This document shows, one piece after another, positions 62,254 through 64,000 of a DNA stretch of 64,000 bases (position 1 is its first letter; every line of letters starts with the position of its first letter). The notes under the pieces are model-generated. The model saw only the letters and a program-made list of their open reading frames with translations, was not told the origin of the DNA and did not search any database. The position numbers and the translations under genes were made by a program. The stretch comes from Clostridiales bacterium CHKCI001 (GTDB lineage: Bacteria > Bacillota > Clostridia > Lachnospirales > Lachnospiraceae), in assembly GCA_900045905.1 (NCBI GenBank), contig FCNS01000028.1, positions 38,515 to 102,514 on the forward strand. Direction: 5' to 3'.

Positions 62254-62370
62254 TCATTCTCCTAAAATTTCTAATGCTTTGTTTATCCCTTTGATGAACT
62301 TTTTATTATCCAGCAATTTTTGAATACCTTTTGGAGCTAAATCTACATCAAGCAAAACCAACCATTTATT
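62254..62370 (-). pseudogene. C-terminal remnant of an unknown protein, possibly a toxin tip
   Basis: Thirty-eight open codons with no start, ending WLVLLDVDLAPKGIQKLL then KALEILGE and TGA, right before the ATG of the 61809 gene. An orphan 3' end in front of an immunity-like gene is what displaced toxin C-terminal cassettes look like. Identity is inferred from position alone. Confidence 0.4.
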
Positions 62371-62392
62371 TTACTCGAAAAAATGAATCGGT

Positions 62393-63016
62393 TTAGCATT
62401 CCGCTAACTCCTTTATAAATTCATAATTAGAACTCGAAATTGCAGTGCCTGTAACAAATTCCGCAACATACGTATCAAAATCAGTAAAGTCATAAAAATC
62501 ATCATCTTTATAGACTTTTTTTACATTTTTTAATGCACAGCAAAACATTTCTTTACTTTTTTCATGATTCGATTCCGATAATAAATACCCTAAGCGTTTA
62601 TATGGATATACATATTGATCACATAATTGAATTGATTTCTCAAGATTAATTTTTTCACTTTCTATATCTTTTTCTGTATAATAATATAAAGATAAAAGGT
62701 ATAGAATCATTGCTTGTTTTTCTTTACAATTACATGTCACTTCACTTAATCGTTTTGCTAAGTCTCCCGTTATTGCTAAATAATGCCAATGAATTTCTGC
62801 TTCTAATATTAATGCTTCCAAATGATTGGGAGATAATTGATAAATTTCTTTGATACACTTTAATGCACTTTCATAATCTTCAAATGGGAGTTGCAATTCT
62901 ATCAGAGCAAGCTTTAACCATAAATTCACATTCGTTTTGTCTTTTTCTAATTGTTGTTTTACAATCCATTCTGCCATTTCGACATTATCCTCTTTAATTG
63001 TCTGTAATAAATCCAT
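62393..63016 (-). CDS. TPR-like protein of the immunity array (intact copy)
   Basis: 207 aa all-helical repeat protein. NVNLWLKLALIELQLPFEDY, ALKCIKEIYQLSPNHLEALI, EIHWHYLAITGDLAKRLSEV and PYKRLGYLLSESNHEKSKEM read as consecutive helix pairs, and the C-terminus has YDFTDFDTYVAEFVTGTAIS. ATG 63016 has AGGAAGTGG upstream. It is the intact relative of the dead copy at 56861. Likely an immunity protein acting by binding, unproven. Confidence 0.7.
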   Translation of the reverse strand: MDLLQTIKEDNVEMAEWIVKQQLEKDKTNVNLWLKLALIELQLPFEDYESALKCIKEIYQLSPNHLEALILEAEIHWHYLAITGDLAKRLSEVTCNCKEKQAMILYLLSLYYYTEKDIESEKINLEKSIQLCDQYVYPYKRLGYLLSESNHEKSKEMFCCALKNVKKVYKDDDFYDFTDFDTYVAEFVTGTAISSSNYEFIKELAEC

Positions 63017-63195
63017 TTCCACTTCCTGTACAACAAGGATGAGCAACTGTCAAAACGCAAGTATATTCTCCTTTTTAATTAGATTGTCTTGGCTAAAACA
63101 GTTCAACTAAATCCAAATTAGAATTTTTTATGCTATTTAATTATTTTATAATACTATTACCCAAATATATAATGAGTTAACCAAGTATGAGTAAA

Positions 63196-63669
63196 CTATC
63201 TCTTATTATATTTTTCTAAATCTTCAGATAATGGACTATTTCTTTGAAATTCCTCTATAATAGTATCCTTTTTACTTATAAGAATAGTCAATGAACCATC
63301 CCAAGCTACAAGTTCAATTTCCGCAAGTGGATGCTGGATTGAGATTGGATTTTTCCAAAAACCACTGTATCCGTCTGCTTCTGGTAATTGATATTTTAAA
63401 ACTTCTTCTAGGGATATATTAGGAGGAAAAGCAGATAATACTCCCCATATCCATTGAAAGTTTTCTTCATTAACCATTTCTGTTAATTGTTTCCCTGATA
63501 TCCAGCAATACTCTTTCGATAACATTTCTGCATAACTTCTATTTTCTGGATAACACTCACATGCTGTAATCAACCAATTATATTCTATTTGAGCATTACG
63601 AATGAATAAAAATATATTTTTTAAAAACGTAAAGCCATTCTCGCTTTTTTCTAATATTGCACCCTTCAT
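63196..63669 (-). CDS. DUF2691-like protein, immunity-type
   Basis: 157 aa. IEYNWLITACECYPENRSYA, SGKQLTEMV, FQWIWGVLSAFPPNISLEEV and PISIQHPLAEIELVAWDGSL follow DUF2691, seen in Bacillus and Clostridia toxin loci. AGGAG precedes the ATG. The gap on its left (63017-63195) shows nothing; the one on its right (63670-63824) has a 14-codon fragment starting MKISYDEYTK. Confidence 0.65.
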   Translation of the reverse strand: MKGAILEKSENGFTFLKNIFLFIRNAQIEYNWLITACECYPENRSYAEMLSKEYCWISGKQLTEMVNEENFQWIWGVLSAFPPNISLEEVLKYQLPEADGYSGFWKNPISIQHPLAEIELVAWDGSLTILISKKDTIIEEFQRNSPLSEDLEKYNKR

Positions 63670-63824
63670 TGTTAATTTCTCCTAACTTATTATCTTCTTT
63701 TTGCCCTACCTATCTTATTTTATAAAATCTTCAAGTACATGTCTATATTATTTTTATTTAATCTTATAAGTCAATTATCTTCGTATATTCATCATAAGAT
63801 ATTTTCATTACCTAATTTATTAAT

Positions 63825-64000
63825 TTATTCATATAGCCGATAAACAATAAAGTCATTTACTATATTTTTACTATATCGTTCTAATGCTTGTATATTCTTG
63901 TCAGTCGGAAATATCCACATACATATATTTTTACTCTTACTTATATCTACTTCATCTATCTCATTACATGATAAAACTGTTTCCGATCCAATACTACAAA
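63825..64000 (-). CDS. C-terminal part of an unknown protein (cut by window edge)
   Basis: Fifty-seven open codons entering from the right edge, reading NEIDEVDISKSKNICMWIFP and ending VNDFIVYRLYE then TAA. No family recognised. In direction and composition it continues the array; it could be another immunity gene or the end of the parent toxin region. Confidence 0.5.
   Translation of the reverse strand, partial: CSIGSETVLSCNEIDEVDISKSKNICMWIFPTDKNIQALERYSKNIVNDFIVYRLYE

Overview
The window looks like chromosomal DNA of a low-GC Clostridia species, most likely Lachnospiraceae. The grounds are AT-rich codon use, strong AGGAGG-type ribosome sites with frequent TTG/GTG starts, and the syntenic blocks mutS-mutL-miaA-(methionine gamma-lyase-like)-radC-mreCD-mrdA-minCDE-rodA-mgsA and HlyD-yggS-sepF-ylmH-aroB-lspA-rluA. 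Clostridial families such as DUF6472, DUF378 and a glycine riboswitch on an AGCS symporter agree. Nearly everything is on the minus strand. Exceptions are DUF378 (21.8 kb), metY (47.8 kb) and a lipoprotein/MBOAT/DHHW operon (53.5-56.7 kb). No tRNA, rRNA, CRISPR array or intact mobile element was seen. The genus is inferred, not shown.

Left part (1-14 kb): an esterase fragment, a MalY/PatB-type C-S lyase, an integrase-like protein without the usual catalytic residues, a YdjM-like membrane hydrolase and an ABC-F ATPase. Next comes a probable eight-gene operon: two related methyltransferases, a complete Opp/Dpp/Nik-type importer and an MBL-fold hydrolase. Middle (14-41 kb): housekeeping genes for tRNA/rRNA modification, lipoprotein maturation, shikimate synthesis, cell division and elongation, and mismatch repair.

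Right-centre (41-57 kb): MscL with a zinc-ribbon tail, a heterodimeric ABC exporter, a MATE exporter, metY, a flavodoxin lipoprotein, a decayed two-component system, a glycine-riboswitch-controlled symporter and an acyltransferase cassette. The ABC exporter is preceded by a consensus promoter, a 27-codon ORF with an ideal Shine-Dalgarno, and an intrinsic terminator whose 5' arm can pair with the end of that ORF. This resembles the ribosome-mediated attenuation known for Bacillus bmrB-bmrCD and is the most attractive regulatory candidate here.

Right end (56.8-64 kb): an AT-rich array of small minus-strand genes of the kind found behind polymorphic-toxin genes (CPCC, SUKH-like, DUF2247, DUF2691, TPR-like, KptA-like). 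At least five are broken, truncated or frameshifted, and one TPR gene exists as an intact copy and a dead copy. The parent toxin, if any, would lie beyond the right edge.

Intergenic space is rich in repeats: a ~200-bp mosaic element with a covarying hairpin, a recurring terminator hairpin sharing the flank TTTTGCATATNACAA, and a 60-bp palindromic element placed next to it.
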